This document shows, piece after piece, positions 55,566 through 64,000 of a stretch of 64,000 bases of DNA. Made by a program: the position numbers and the translations under genes. Each line of letters begins with the position of its first letter. Positions within the stretch are counted from its first letter, which is position 1. The DNA is from Roseibium sediminicola (lineage in GTDB: Bacteria; Pseudomonadota; Alphaproteobacteria; Rhizobiales; Stappiaceae): the NCBI RefSeq assembly GCF_023156505.1, contig NZ_JALNMJ010000011.1, positions 1 to 64,000 on the forward strand. Direction: 5' to 3'. The notes beneath the pieces are model-generated. The model made no database searches, had not been told where the DNA came from, and worked only from the letters and a program-made list of their open reading frames with translations.

Positions 55566-58500
55566 TCAGGCGTTGAGCGAAATGTCGACCCCTATCTCAT
55601 CGGCGAGGTCTTTCACTTCCCCTAACGTCCGGTCGCAGACTTCGGACAATTCTCCGGCCTCGGCGAAGGCCTGACCTTTTTTCTGATCGCGCGCCAGCGC
55701 GTTCACCGTCGCGGCAATCGAGGTCAGTTCAACCGCTCCGAACGTTCCGGCAACGCTTTTCAACGCATGGGTCGCCCGTTCGAGCAGATGCACGTCTGCG
55801 GCCTCAATCGCCTCCTGCACGGCCTGGCGGCGCTTTTGCGTGTCATCGACGAACTGCTGCAACAGCTTTTGTTTGAGCTCGTCGGGCATGGTGGCCAGGA
55901 TCTCCCGGGCGGCAGCCAAGGAGGCTGACAGGGGCGGTTCCACTGCAGGTTGGCTGTGCGCGCCGGCGCGGCGCACGTTGCGCGCAATGCAGCGTAGCAA
56001 GTCCTCCTTTTCGACCGGCTTGGCAAGGAAGTCCGTCATGCCCGCGGCCAGGAACCGTTCCCGGTCACCCCGCAACGAATAGGCGGTCAGCGCGATGACC
56101 GGCGTCCCTGCATTGCGTGTCCCCGCCTTGATCTTTGCGGTGGCCTCCAGGCCGTCCATTTCCGGCATGGAAATGTCCATCAGAACGCAGTGATAATCGC
56201 GTCTCTGGGCCATGTGCACGGCTTCGCGGCCATTGTTGGCAATATCGACATCGCAGCCCGCCCGCTCCAGCGCATGGCTGACCACGATCTGGTTGGTGGC
56301 ATTGTCCTCGGCAACCAGGATCACCAGGCCTTCCAACAGCGTGGAATCGCTCGTTTCCTGGGTGACGTCGTCAATTTCCGCCTGGTCGTCAGCCAGCGTG
56401 AGAGGCACGAACAGGTGGAAGGTGCTGCCGGCGGCCGGTAGGCTTTCGACCGAAATCTCGCCCTCCATCAGGCCGGCGATCTGTCTGCAGATGGCCAGTC
56501 CCAGGCCGGTGCCGCCCTGTTTCTTGGTGTAGCTGCTGTCGACGGTGACAAAATCGCCGAACAGGGCTTCGTGCTTGTCCTGGGGAATGCCGATCCCCGT
56601 GTCCTTGACGGAAAACCGGAAGGTCGGGCGCTCCGGATCCTGTTTTTCGATCGCCACAGAAACCTCAACGGATCCCAGTTCGGTAAACTTGATGGCGTTC
56701 GACACCAGGTTCAACAGCACCTGACGCAGCCTGCCGGCATCGCCGACGACCTTTTCCGGGATGTTGTCGCCATAGTTGAGGAACAGGCCGAGTTCCTTGT
56801 CCTGGGCGATCGGCAGGAACAGGTCGTAAATGCTCTTGACCACCGTTTTAAGGCGGAAGGGAACATGGTCGAGCTCCATGCGGCCGGCTTCAAGCTTGGA
56901 GAAGTCAAGAATGTCGTTGATCAGCTCGAGCAGGGACCGGCCGGACTCGCGCGCGGTCTTGACATAGGCCGACTGAGCCGGGTCGAGATCGGTGTCGCGC
57001 AAAAGACTCAGGATGCCGAGAACGCCGTTCATGGGCGTGCGGATTTCGTGGCTCATCATGGCCAGGAACTTGGCCTTGGCTTCGTTGGCGGCCTCGGCCC
57101 GTTCCTTGGCATCCCGAAGCGCTGCATCGGCCGCCTTGCGTTCGGTGATGTCGCGTACATAGCCCAGAAACAACGGACCATGTTCGCCGCGCGTGTGCCG
57201 GATCGCCAGTTCTACAATGATCTCATGCCCGTCCTTGTGTTTGCCCTCGATCTCGATGCGCTTGCCCAACACCGGGCCTTCGCCGGTCTTCAGGAAGTTC
57301 TCCAACCCCTTGTCGTGGGCCTCCCGGTATTTCTCCGGGATGATGTAACGCGACATCTTCTCGCCGACGATCTCGCTTGCCGTCCAGCCGAACACCTCTT
57401 CCGCCGCCGGACTGTAGTCGAGCACGATGCCCTGACCATCCATGACGATGATGCCGTCGAAGGATGCGGAGACGACATTGCGCATCAGGTTCTGGCTGCG
57501 GACCAGTTCCTGTTCGCGCTTCTTCAGTTCAGTGATGTCGACCCGGAAACCGACAAGGCCGCCCTCGCTGGTGCGCGATTCGATCACCCGTAGCCAGCGG
57601 CCGTCGTCCAGGTGCTGCTCCATCGGCGCGCCGGGGTTGCGATGGTGCTGCATACGCAGCTCGATCCACTCCTCGAGCGCCTCTCCAGACAACAGGTATT
57701 GACCGCGCATGGCCCCCTTGCGAATGATGTCCTCGAATTTCTCGCCCTCCTGGATGAGATCCGCACTGCTGGCATAGAACTCCCGGTATTTGCTGTTGCA
57801 TGTGACCAGCCGGTCGTCCGCATCATAAAGAACGAATCCGTCCGGCAGGGATTCGATGGCGTCGATCAGACGGGTTTCCGCCTGTTTCAGTTTCCGCGCA
57901 TCGGATTTCTGCCGTGTCAGGTCGCGCAGGATGGCGATGAAGGTGTCGCTGCCGCCAACAGCCGTGCGCGACAGGGACAGTTCCACCGGATAGTCGCTGC
58001 CATCGGAGCGTTTGCCGACCGTTTCCATGCGTTCGCCGGCGTCAGAAAGCCTCAGCGTGCCGGTGCCCTCGGTGCTACACTCGAACGGCAGGTCCGAGAA
58101 TTCGGTATCTGGGAGGAGATCACAAAATCGTTTCTGCAGCAGTTCCTTCGGCGAGGGGACGCCGAACAATCTGGCAGCGGCCGGATTGGCGCTGAGAACG
58201 ATGCCTTGCGGGGAAATCGTCAGCACGCCGTCCAGCATCGTCTCAAGGATCGCGTTGACCTGGGCTTCGCCGGTTTCCGCGCGCCGGGTCGCCGTGACAA
58301 GGGCCTCGTTTTTCTCCCGTTCGGCGTCTGCGAGAGCCGCCAGGTTGGCGGTTGCCCGCGCCCGCTGTTTCGACAGCACCAGAGTCAGGGCAAGCGCCGC
58401 AACAAAGGCGACCGTCAGCATGAAGATCAGATTGTTGAGGGAAGTGAGACCGGTGCCGAACAACTTGCTGGCTGGTATCACGACTTGCTGGATCCCCCGG

Positions 58501-59144
58501 ATCTCCCCAACCTCCCAGTCGGTTTTCGGCGATTGTGGATGCGTGTTGTGGCAGGCAACACAGCTCCCCTCCATGCGCACGGCCGTGGCACTTCTGAAGA
58601 CCGTCCCGTCTTGTCTCTGTTCGAGAGCCTCGTAAGGCGTTTCGGGGTTCTTGGTCAGAACGGCCATCGCCTCCGTCTCGAAGGCATCGAGTTGTCTGTC
58701 CTCACGCCACGGCCAGGGGTGGTTTGACAGCATGGATATGCTGCCCTCGGCGCCTTGTTGCTTGAGTTCGTCCGCGAGGGCCAGGGTCATGGAGACCGGT
58801 GCCGGGATGGTCAGTTCCCTGCCATGATAGTCGTGGCTGACGGAAACGTCCTTCGAGGAATAGAGCTTGTCGACCACCTCGCTCGAATAGAAGGAGCGCA
58901 TTGCCGACAGCAGCTCGGACTGGGCGCGTGCGGCGGCTGACAGGTCTGCCGTTCGGGTGCGCTGGCCGAAATCGACCGCCAGAACATAGGCCGCGAGCGC
59001 GGAGGCGGTCACAAAGACCAGCACCAACCAGAAGGTCGCGTCATGAGTAAGGTGACGTAGCCAGGCGCGCATGGACGGTCCTTTACGAGAAGCGGCGGTC
59101 GGTGAGTTTCCCTTGAGGGAGTTTCGGTCCATTTGCTTGCTCAT
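55566..59144 (-). CDS. Haem-c-binding hybrid histidine kinase with PAS, REC and Hpt domains
   Basis: This encodes 1192 residues. An N-terminal helix (about 36-56) is followed by a periplasmic DUF3365-like domain with CVACH (195-199), a covalent haem-c site, and then a second helix (about 238-262). Three PAS domains follow (about 285-420, 425-545, 550-680), then HisKA (MMSHEIRTPMNGVLG), HATPase (NAIKFT; DTGIGIP; GGTGLGLAIC), REC (VLMDISMPEMDG) and a C-terminal Hpt (RATHALKSVAGTFGA). The haem domain suggests redox or gas sensing at the periplasm. The Hpt should pass phosphate to the NtrC-type regulator encoded next. It follows the 639-aa gene by 35 bases. Confidence 0.9.
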   Translation of the reverse strand: MSKQMDRNSLKGNSPTAASRKGPSMRAWLRHLTHDATFWLVLVFVTASALAAYVLAVDFGQRTRTADLSAAARAQSELLSAMRSFYSSEVVDKLYSSKDVSVSHDYHGRELTIPAPVSMTLALADELKQQGAEGSISMLSNHPWPWREDRQLDAFETEAMAVLTKNPETPYEALEQRQDGTVFRSATAVRMEGSCVACHNTHPQSPKTDWEVGEIRGIQQVVIPASKLFGTGLTSLNNLIFMLTVAFVAALALTLVLSKQRARATANLAALADAEREKNEALVTATRRAETGEAQVNAILETMLDGVLTISPQGIVLSANPAAARLFGVPSPKELLQKRFCDLLPDTEFSDLPFECSTEGTGTLRLSDAGERMETVGKRSDGSDYPVELSLSRTAVGGSDTFIAILRDLTRQKSDARKLKQAETRLIDAIESLPDGFVLYDADDRLVTCNSKYREFYASSADLIQEGEKFEDIIRKGAMRGQYLLSGEALEEWIELRMQHHRNPGAPMEQHLDDGRWLRVIESRTSEGGLVGFRVDITELKKREQELVRSQNLMRNVVSASFDGIIVMDGQGIVLDYSPAAEEVFGWTASEIVGEKMSRYIIPEKYREAHDKGLENFLKTGEGPVLGKRIEIEGKHKDGHEIIVELAIRHTRGEHGPLFLGYVRDITERKAADAALRDAKERAEAANEAKAKFLAMMSHEIRTPMNGVLGILSLLRDTDLDPAQSAYVKTARESGRSLLELINDILDFSKLEAGRMELDHVPFRLKTVVKSIYDLFLPIAQDKELGLFLNYGDNIPEKVVGDAGRLRQVLLNLVSNAIKFTELGSVEVSVAIEKQDPERPTFRFSVKDTGIGIPQDKHEALFGDFVTVDSSYTKKQGGTGLGLAICRQIAGLMEGEISVESLPAAGSTFHLFVPLTLADDQAEIDDVTQETSDSTLLEGLVILVAEDNATNQIVVSHALERAGCDVDIANNGREAVHMAQRRDYHCVLMDISMPEMDGLEATAKIKAGTRNAGTPVIALTAYSLRGDRERFLAAGMTDFLAKPVEKEDLLRCIARNVRRAGAHSQPAVEPPLSASLAAAREILATMPDELKQKLLQQFVDDTQKRRQAVQEAIEAADVHLLERATHALKSVAGTFGAVELTSIAATVNALARDQKKGQAFAEAGELSEVCDRTLGEVKDLADEIGVDISLNA

Positions 59145-59179
59145 TTGTTAGGATAGGCGGTCTTCAGGTCAGAAAACGA

Positions 59180-61099
59180 TCAATTTTCCCGAGGGTTCGA
59201 GGGACCATTCCGCGAGAGAACAAAAAACGGATTGTTGTCCAGAAAGGCGTGCCAGCTGTCGTAGCTCAGGCTGCGATAGGGCACACAGGCATCGCTGCAG
59301 AGCAGAAGGTCCAGCCTAAGATCGAAGTCCGAAGCCGGGTCGAACAGGCTGGCATAGGCATAAAGCGCGTCTGCGGATTGCGCGCCTGGAACCGGTCCCG
59401 CATAGGCCTCGCCCAAGGCCTCGGGCGCAATGTCAGCCCAGCCTCCGGCTGGAAACCAGCGTGTTCCGCGGGGACCGCTGCCGTCGAGATCCCGTGGCGT
59501 TTCCGGCCCGAAGCCAAGAAGAAAACGCGCGCGGTCCTTGAGAGCGGCAGCCAGAGAAGCATCAATGGTTCCGGCCTGCCCCGCCAAGGCCATCAGGCTG
59601 ATCCCGGCATGGCCGGTATCTTCAAAGCGTTGGTCCCGGATCCCTGACGGATCGAGACCTTTCTCCCTGTAATACGATTCCGGCCAGTAGCGCCAAAGGC
59701 TACCGTCAGCGTCCCGTTTCACTTCCTTCAGGAACCTGTCGAATATGGTATTCGCACGCAGGGTCAGGTTCTTATCCGGAAGGGCTCGCAGGAGCCCGGC
59801 AAAGGAGAGTTGCCAGTTCCAGGGCGCGACCTCGCCGGAGAAGCGAAAATCGATGTCCTCACGGATCCGGTAGAGGCCCGCTTCCACATCAAAATCGGGT
59901 TCAAAAGCCTCTGCCAGACAGCCTGCTGTCTGGCCGATCTGGTCTCGGAGACGGGCGGGACAGGCGGCGCCCAAATCCTTGCAGCCTTTGTGAAGCGCAT
60001 TTGCGATCACCGCCTGATTGATCATCAGGCTGAGCCGGTCCTTGCCCTCGCCCGAATAGATCCTTGAGCTCCAGCCGCAGGCGGGCGTGGTTAGGCCTTC
60101 CCGATCGTTGGCACCGTCCTGCGCAGCGAGTGTCAGGGACATGGACTTCACCGCAAGATCGGCGAACGCGCTGACATCCGTCTTTTCGAACAGGCTTGCC
60201 AGAGCGCGCAGCCGATAGCTTTGATTCCAGCTTTGTAACCCCTCGGCATCCGAGGAACAGGCCCGGACTTCGCCGGCCTGCGCGAGCAGCAGCCCCTTCA
60301 CGGCAAAATAGAAGTGCAGACCCGCCTCGGAACCGGACACCGTGGCGACCGCGATTTGCCCGTCGCTCTCAGCGCCTTTGGGCAAGGAAACGAATTCCGC
60401 TGTCTCGGAGCGGTTGACGGGCTTCTCGATTGCTCCGCCGTCCAGCTCGATCCTGTAGATCCCGTCGCCGCGACCGCGATCGCAGGACATCCTTGCCCAG
60501 ACATGGTGCTTGTCGAACCGAAGCCGGGCCGGGACGCAGCCGTCGAAATTCACCAGTGTCACCGGCGCGGCCTCCTGCGTGGACCGGGTTTCCCGTGGCC
60601 ACTTCTGAAGCCTGGATTGTTGTCCGGGAACATCGACCAGGAGAACGAAGTCCGAGCCGGTCGCGCGCAGCAGGCGCACCACATTGCCAGCGGGCCAGGA
60701 ATATCTGACTGCGCCGTCTTCCAGCAGTTCGGTCTGCTTGTTACCGGTCTTGAAATGCCGCAACCAGACGAGCGCCCCGTCCCGGGTGGCCTGAAGGGTT
60801 CCGAGCCTCGCACCGGTTCCGTCAAGATCCATGTCCGAAGGCGCGCCGTTGAGCGTGATCAACGGGATGTCGTCGCCTGGCGACTTGGCAACGACGAGCG
60901 TGTTAGGTCCTGCCCTGGACACTTTCTCCACGCAGAGACCGGCGACGCCGTTCTTCCGCACCAGACCCGACTCCAGGTCAATGCTTGTTCCCTGTGCCGG
61001 TAGCACCAGGCGATCCATGTCCTCACGGGCTGTCGCCGCCGTGCCTTCAAGACAAAGGCAGGCTGCGACGAGGGCAAGAGTGATTTGTTTTCTTGTCAT
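59180..61099 (-). CDS. Large exported protein of unknown function in the alginate-like locus
   Basis: This encodes 639 residues with a signal peptide (TLALVAACLCLEGTAATA, then RED). The first 280 mature residues look beta-rich. The second half (about 300-625) is helical with repeated aromatic and Gly motifs (WRYWPESYYREKGLDP; FEDTGHAGISLMAL; YAYASLFDPASDF), reminiscent of an (alpha/alpha)-toroid as in polysaccharide lyases, epimerases or hydrolases. No family is recognised. Ten or so Cys may form disulfides. I chose ATG 61099; the longer frame to 61348 would overlap algI deeply. It follows algI by 14 bases, in one operon. Confidence 0.75.
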   Translation of the reverse strand: MTRKQITLALVAACLCLEGTAATAREDMDRLVLPAQGTSIDLESGLVRKNGVAGLCVEKVSRAGPNTLVVAKSPGDDIPLITLNGAPSDMDLDGTGARLGTLQATRDGALVWLRHFKTGNKQTELLEDGAVRYSWPAGNVVRLLRATGSDFVLLVDVPGQQSRLQKWPRETRSTQEAAPVTLVNFDGCVPARLRFDKHHVWARMSCDRGRGDGIYRIELDGGAIEKPVNRSETAEFVSLPKGAESDGQIAVATVSGSEAGLHFYFAVKGLLLAQAGEVRACSSDAEGLQSWNQSYRLRALASLFEKTDVSAFADLAVKSMSLTLAAQDGANDREGLTTPACGWSSRIYSGEGKDRLSLMINQAVIANALHKGCKDLGAACPARLRDQIGQTAGCLAEAFEPDFDVEAGLYRIREDIDFRFSGEVAPWNWQLSFAGLLRALPDKNLTLRANTIFDRFLKEVKRDADGSLWRYWPESYYREKGLDPSGIRDQRFEDTGHAGISLMALAGQAGTIDASLAAALKDRARFLLGFGPETPRDLDGSGPRGTRWFPAGGWADIAPEALGEAYAGPVPGAQSADALYAYASLFDPASDFDLRLDLLLCSDACVPYRSLSYDSWHAFLDNNPFFVLSRNGPSNPREN

Positions 61100-61113
61100 T
61101 CTCTTCGCCCGGA

Positions 61114-62622
61114 TCAGAAGTTGAAATAGATGAACTCGGTCAGCTCCGCGAGACGATAGGTCTGCACGAGCGCCACCGCGAAGAGCACCGAAACGGCGGC
61201 CGCCCAGCCCGCGGTCGGTTGCCAGCGCACCGGCAGGAACCCTTCCGATCTGCGCTGCTTCAGCAGCTTTTTCAGGCCGAGCACCGGATTGTATTTCTCG
61301 GTGAACTCGATCGCGTTCGGCAGCAGGAAGACGATGGCCGCAAGGCAAATCATTCCTGCCCAGATGGACGCCGTGCCGGTCAGCAGGTTTTCCCAGAGCC
61401 GGGGTTCATAGACGGTCGACAGGCCAGTCATGCCGGTGAGGATGTTGCTTGCCCCGGAGAAGCTCTCGGCGCGGAAGAACACCCAGGCGACAACCACGGC
61501 AACAAGCGTCAGGGCACGGGCCAGCAGGTTGGCGGCAACCGGCGGCAACAGCGACGGCACATAGCCCTTGCCGACCAGCGCCGACCAGCCATGGTTGATG
61601 GCCAGGTAGGCCCCGTGCAAACCGCCCCAGAAGACGAAGGTCCAGCTGGCGCCGTGCCAGAGGCCGCCGAGCAGCATGGTGACCATCAGGTTGGCATAGC
61701 GGCGCACCGGTCCTGAGCGATTGCCACCGAGCGGGATATAGAGATAGTCCCGCAGGAAATGCGACAGGGTGATGTGCCAGCGCCGCCAGAAATCCGAAAT
61801 GCTGGTGGCCTTGTAGGGCGAGTTGAAATTCACCGGCAGGCGGATACCGAATAGCCGCGCAAGCCCTAGCGCCATGTCGCAATAGCCGGAAAAGTCGAAA
61901 TAGAGCTGGAACGAATAGGCCAGTGCCCCGATCCAGGCGGCTTCGAACGGCACGCCGGTGGTGGTTTCGGCCAGGTTGAAGACACCATTGGCATAGGGTG
62001 CGATTCCGTCGGCCAGCACGATCTTCTTGAACAGACCAATCGCGAACAGGGTGCCGCCTACCGCAAGGTTCAGCACCAGCCTGCTCCGGAAGACCGGCAG
62101 CCGGAACTGCGGGATGGTCTCCTTCTGCATCACGATCGGTCCTGCGATCAGCTGCGGAAAGAACACCACGAACAGCATGTAGCGTGCAAAGTCGCACTGC
62201 TCGATGTCGCCCTTGTAGGTGTCGATCAGGAACGAGATCTGCTGGAAGGTGAAGAAGGAGATCGCCAGCGGCAGCACCAGATGCAACAGCGGAATATCTG
62301 CGCCCGCGATGAGATTGGCGTTGCCGATGAAGAAATCGGCATATTTGAAGACCGCGATCAGGGCGAGATTGAAGACGATGCCTGTGATCAGGATGAAGCG
62401 ATCGCGCACCTGCCGAAGCACCCGGTGAAAGCCGTAATTGATCACCACCGAGCCAAGCAGCAACGGCAGATAGACCGGCGTCCACCAGGCATAGAACACC
62501 AGCGAGGCGATGGTCAGCCACCAGATGATGCCGTTTTCCCATCCCCAGTGCCGAAGCAGCAGATAGCCGAGCAGAACCGGCGGCAGAAACAGGTAGATGA
62601 ATTCCAGGGAACTGAAAACCAT
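61114..62622 (-). CDS. algI: MBOAT O-acetyltransferase, AlgI-like
   Basis: This 502-residue membrane protein carries acetyl groups across the membrane for polysaccharide O-acetylation. Typical MBOAT features: SFFTFQQISFLIDTYKGDIE, FFPQLIAGPIV, DFWRRWHITLSHFLRDYLYI, PLGGNRSGPVRRYANLM and MLLGGLWHGASWTFVFWGGL with the catalytic His. It needs periplasmic partners (AlgJ/AlgX or similar), which are not in this window. The neighbouring GDP-mannose dehydrogenase favours an alginate-like polymer. It follows the Sel1 gene by three bases. Confidence 0.9.
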   Translation of the reverse strand: MVFSSLEFIYLFLPPVLLGYLLLRHWGWENGIIWWLTIASLVFYAWWTPVYLPLLLGSVVINYGFHRVLRQVRDRFILITGIVFNLALIAVFKYADFFIGNANLIAGADIPLLHLVLPLAISFFTFQQISFLIDTYKGDIEQCDFARYMLFVVFFPQLIAGPIVMQKETIPQFRLPVFRSRLVLNLAVGGTLFAIGLFKKIVLADGIAPYANGVFNLAETTTGVPFEAAWIGALAYSFQLYFDFSGYCDMALGLARLFGIRLPVNFNSPYKATSISDFWRRWHITLSHFLRDYLYIPLGGNRSGPVRRYANLMVTMLLGGLWHGASWTFVFWGGLHGAYLAINHGWSALVGKGYVPSLLPPVAANLLARALTLVAVVVAWVFFRAESFSGASNILTGMTGLSTVYEPRLWENLLTGTASIWAGMICLAAIVFLLPNAIEFTEKYNPVLGLKKLLKQRRSEGFLPVRWQPTAGWAAAVSVLFAVALVQTYRLAELTEFIYFNF

Positions 62623-62625
62623 GGG

Positions 62626-63852
62626 TCAGCCCTCCTTTGACGGGGTCGGGAGCGGCGCTTTCCGCTCGATCGTGGTGAGGTTCGCTTCGTCCTGGCCCTT
62701 CAGGTCCTTCAGCAGGCTGGTGCTGCCCTGGTGCCCGCGGTCCGCCCCCTTGCGGGCCAACTCCATAGCCCGTGTCCGGTCCTGCGGGACCAGCTTGCCT
62801 TCGGCATAGAGGCGGCCGAGCTCTTCCATGGAGCCCGGATGGCCGGTGGCAACACCGCGTTCCAGAAAGTCGACGGCGTCTTCGGGGGCGAGATCATATT
62901 GGCCCTTGAGATGGAGACGGGCGAGTGCTGTCAGGGCGCCGCCATGATCGGCCTTCGCCGCAAGACGCAGCCAGGTCAATGCCTCTTCGATCTGGCCTTC
63001 ATCCGGCGTTCCAGCCAGGACCATCCGGGCAAGGTCGTGCATGGCGCCGGCATCGCCAAGATCCGCGGAACGCAGGAACCACTCGCGCGCAAGGGCCTTG
63101 TCCGGCTCCATGAATTCGCCGTCGCGATAGATGCGGCCGAGCGTCTTGGCCGCGCTTGCCGAGCCATCGCGGGCCTTCTTTTCTAGTCCCGCCATGGCGC
63201 GCTCCGCCCAGAAGCGGGCCTTCTCCGGTTTCCGTGTCAGGCCGTACCGGCCGGTCTTCAGGATGCGGGCAAAGTTGATTGTCGAGGACGGATACCCGGC
63301 AATGGCAGCCTGCTCATAGTGGTGAAAGGCGGCCGTCAGATCCCGTTCGGTGCCGACACCGCGCTCGTAATGCTTGGCCAGCTGCACATGGGCTTTGGGG
63401 TAGTCCCAGGCGAGCGCCTTTTGAAACCATTGCAACGCGATCTCGGCGCATTTTTCGCCGGAGGAGCGCTGGAACAGGCGGCCGAGCTCATAGGCCGTTT
63501 CCCCCCTGAAGGCGAAGGAATACCGGACCGCTTCCATGAAGATCAGACGGGCCTGGTCAAGGTCCGCTTCCACGCCCCAACCGTTCTTGTAGGCCCGGCC
63601 GAGATGGTAGAGGGCCACCGGATGCCCGTCATTGGCGAGCTGTGTCAGGATGTCGGCTGCCGCGTCCCAGCGGCCGACCTTCTGGAGGCCGCGCGCCTGT
63701 TTGAGCATTTCCTCGATGGTCGGGTCGATCCGCTCGGATTTCACGGACCTGGACGGGGCTTCGGAGGTCAGGGCGACCGCGCCGGCCACACTGAAGACGG
63801 CCCCGAGCAGAAGGTATTTCCAGGGACGAAGAGTTGATTTGGTGCGGGTCAT
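62626..63852 (-). CDS. Sel1-repeat (TPR-like) exported protein, possibly AlgK-like
   Basis: This 408-residue protein begins with an anchor or signal (WKYLLLGAVFSVAGAVAL). It consists of about nine Sel1 units of 36 residues (ALYHLGRAYKNGWGVEADLD; AKTLGRIYRDGEFMEPDKAL; MHDLARMVLAGTPDEGQIEE; MEELGRLYAEGKLVPQDRTR). AlgK in alginate secretion is a Sel1/TPR lipoprotein; here no lipobox Cys is evident, so the assignment is by context. The ATG at 63852 overlaps the stop of the small ORF upstream (ATGA). Confidence 0.82.
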   Translation of the reverse strand: MTRTKSTLRPWKYLLLGAVFSVAGAVALTSEAPSRSVKSERIDPTIEEMLKQARGLQKVGRWDAAADILTQLANDGHPVALYHLGRAYKNGWGVEADLDQARLIFMEAVRYSFAFRGETAYELGRLFQRSSGEKCAEIALQWFQKALAWDYPKAHVQLAKHYERGVGTERDLTAAFHHYEQAAIAGYPSSTINFARILKTGRYGLTRKPEKARFWAERAMAGLEKKARDGSASAAKTLGRIYRDGEFMEPDKALAREWFLRSADLGDAGAMHDLARMVLAGTPDEGQIEEALTWLRLAAKADHGGALTALARLHLKGQYDLAPEDAVDFLERGVATGHPGSMEELGRLYAEGKLVPQDRTRAMELARKGADRGHQGSTSLLKDLKGQDEANLTTIERKAPLPTPSKEG

Positions 63853-63992
63853 CTCAGCATCCCCCTGTTTGTTTGACCGTCGGAAGCTCCGCCTGCGATG
63901 ACGCCTGTCATGACGGTCGCGACCAGCGCGCCGAGGACAATGCCCGAAGGGCAAATCTGGATTTCGTCGAGGCTGGTGGATCGCTTAGCCAT
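63849..63992 (-). CDS. Small membrane protein, or the 3' part of a gene running out of the window
   Basis: An open frame of 47 codons starts at ATG 63992 and ends with TGA overlapping the Sel1 gene start. It has one hydrophobic helix (GIVLGALVATVMTGVIAGGA, residues about 18-37). The frame stays open upstream to the window edge, so the real start could lie beyond 64000. Coupling to the Sel1 gene supports it being real. Confidence 0.5.
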   Translation of the reverse strand: MAKRSTSLDEIQICPSGIVLGALVATVMTGVIAGGASDGQTNRGMLR

Positions 63993-64000
63993 TGGAGTGC

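Overview
The window looks like chromosome of a marine-type alphaproteobacterium of the Hyphomicrobiales. Stappiaceae (Roseibium/Labrenzia/Stappia-like) is my best guess. This is inference from gene content and order: rplU-rpmA-(GNATs)-obgE-proB-proA-nadD-rsfS-rlmH-envC-ctpA-yibQ-rppH, the uppP/GST/queG neighbourhood, a fused FdsG-FdsB formate dehydrogenase subunit, a DUF1127 protein, and high GC in the core genes. I had no database access.

Layout. 1-3.4 kb is an AT-rich accessory patch: the end of an IS-like repeat, a two-gene operon of unknown function, an IS5-family element, and a nuclease-like gene truncated by that element. It ends at tRNA-Leu(CAG). 3.8-32.2 kb is core genome: an NDUFA9-like SDR, an MFS transporter, DUF1127, a WYL regulator, uppP, GST, queG, a large exported unknown, NAD-dependent formate dehydrogenase (fdsA, fused fdsGB), and then a long leftward series from rplU (L21) to rppH covering ribosome biogenesis, proline synthesis, NAD synthesis and cell-wall hydrolase control. 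Two families of palindromic intergenic repeats (type A about 160-180 bp, type B about 143 bp) lie 3' of several of these genes.

32.9-34.3 kb holds tRNA-Ser(CGA), an empty stretch and an AT-rich frameshifted gene. 34.9-47.3 kb is a type I secretion operon: two ABC half-transporters, a membrane-fusion protein, a 2308-residue VCBS-repeat adhesin and a small exported protein. The two ABC proteins have lost complementary parts of their nucleotide-binding domains, so only one composite ATP site could remain in a heterodimer. 47.4-50.1 kb is an IS21-family element sitting in a remnant of the IS-like repeat seen at the window start, in inverted orientation.

50.7-64 kb is an alginate-like exopolysaccharide locus: algD (GDP-mannose dehydrogenase), a phosphomannomutase-like HAD protein, a NUDIX hydrolase, an NtrC-type regulator with a haem-c-binding hybrid histidine kinase, a large exported unknown, the O-acetyltransferase algI, a Sel1-repeat protein resembling AlgK, and a small membrane ORF running towards the window edge. 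Two divergent candidate sigma-54 promoters lie between algD and the HAD gene, which fits control by the sigma-54-type regulator encoded about 2 kb away. Adhesin secretion and alginate-type polysaccharide together suggest a surface-attachment or biofilm region, although no experiment supports that here.
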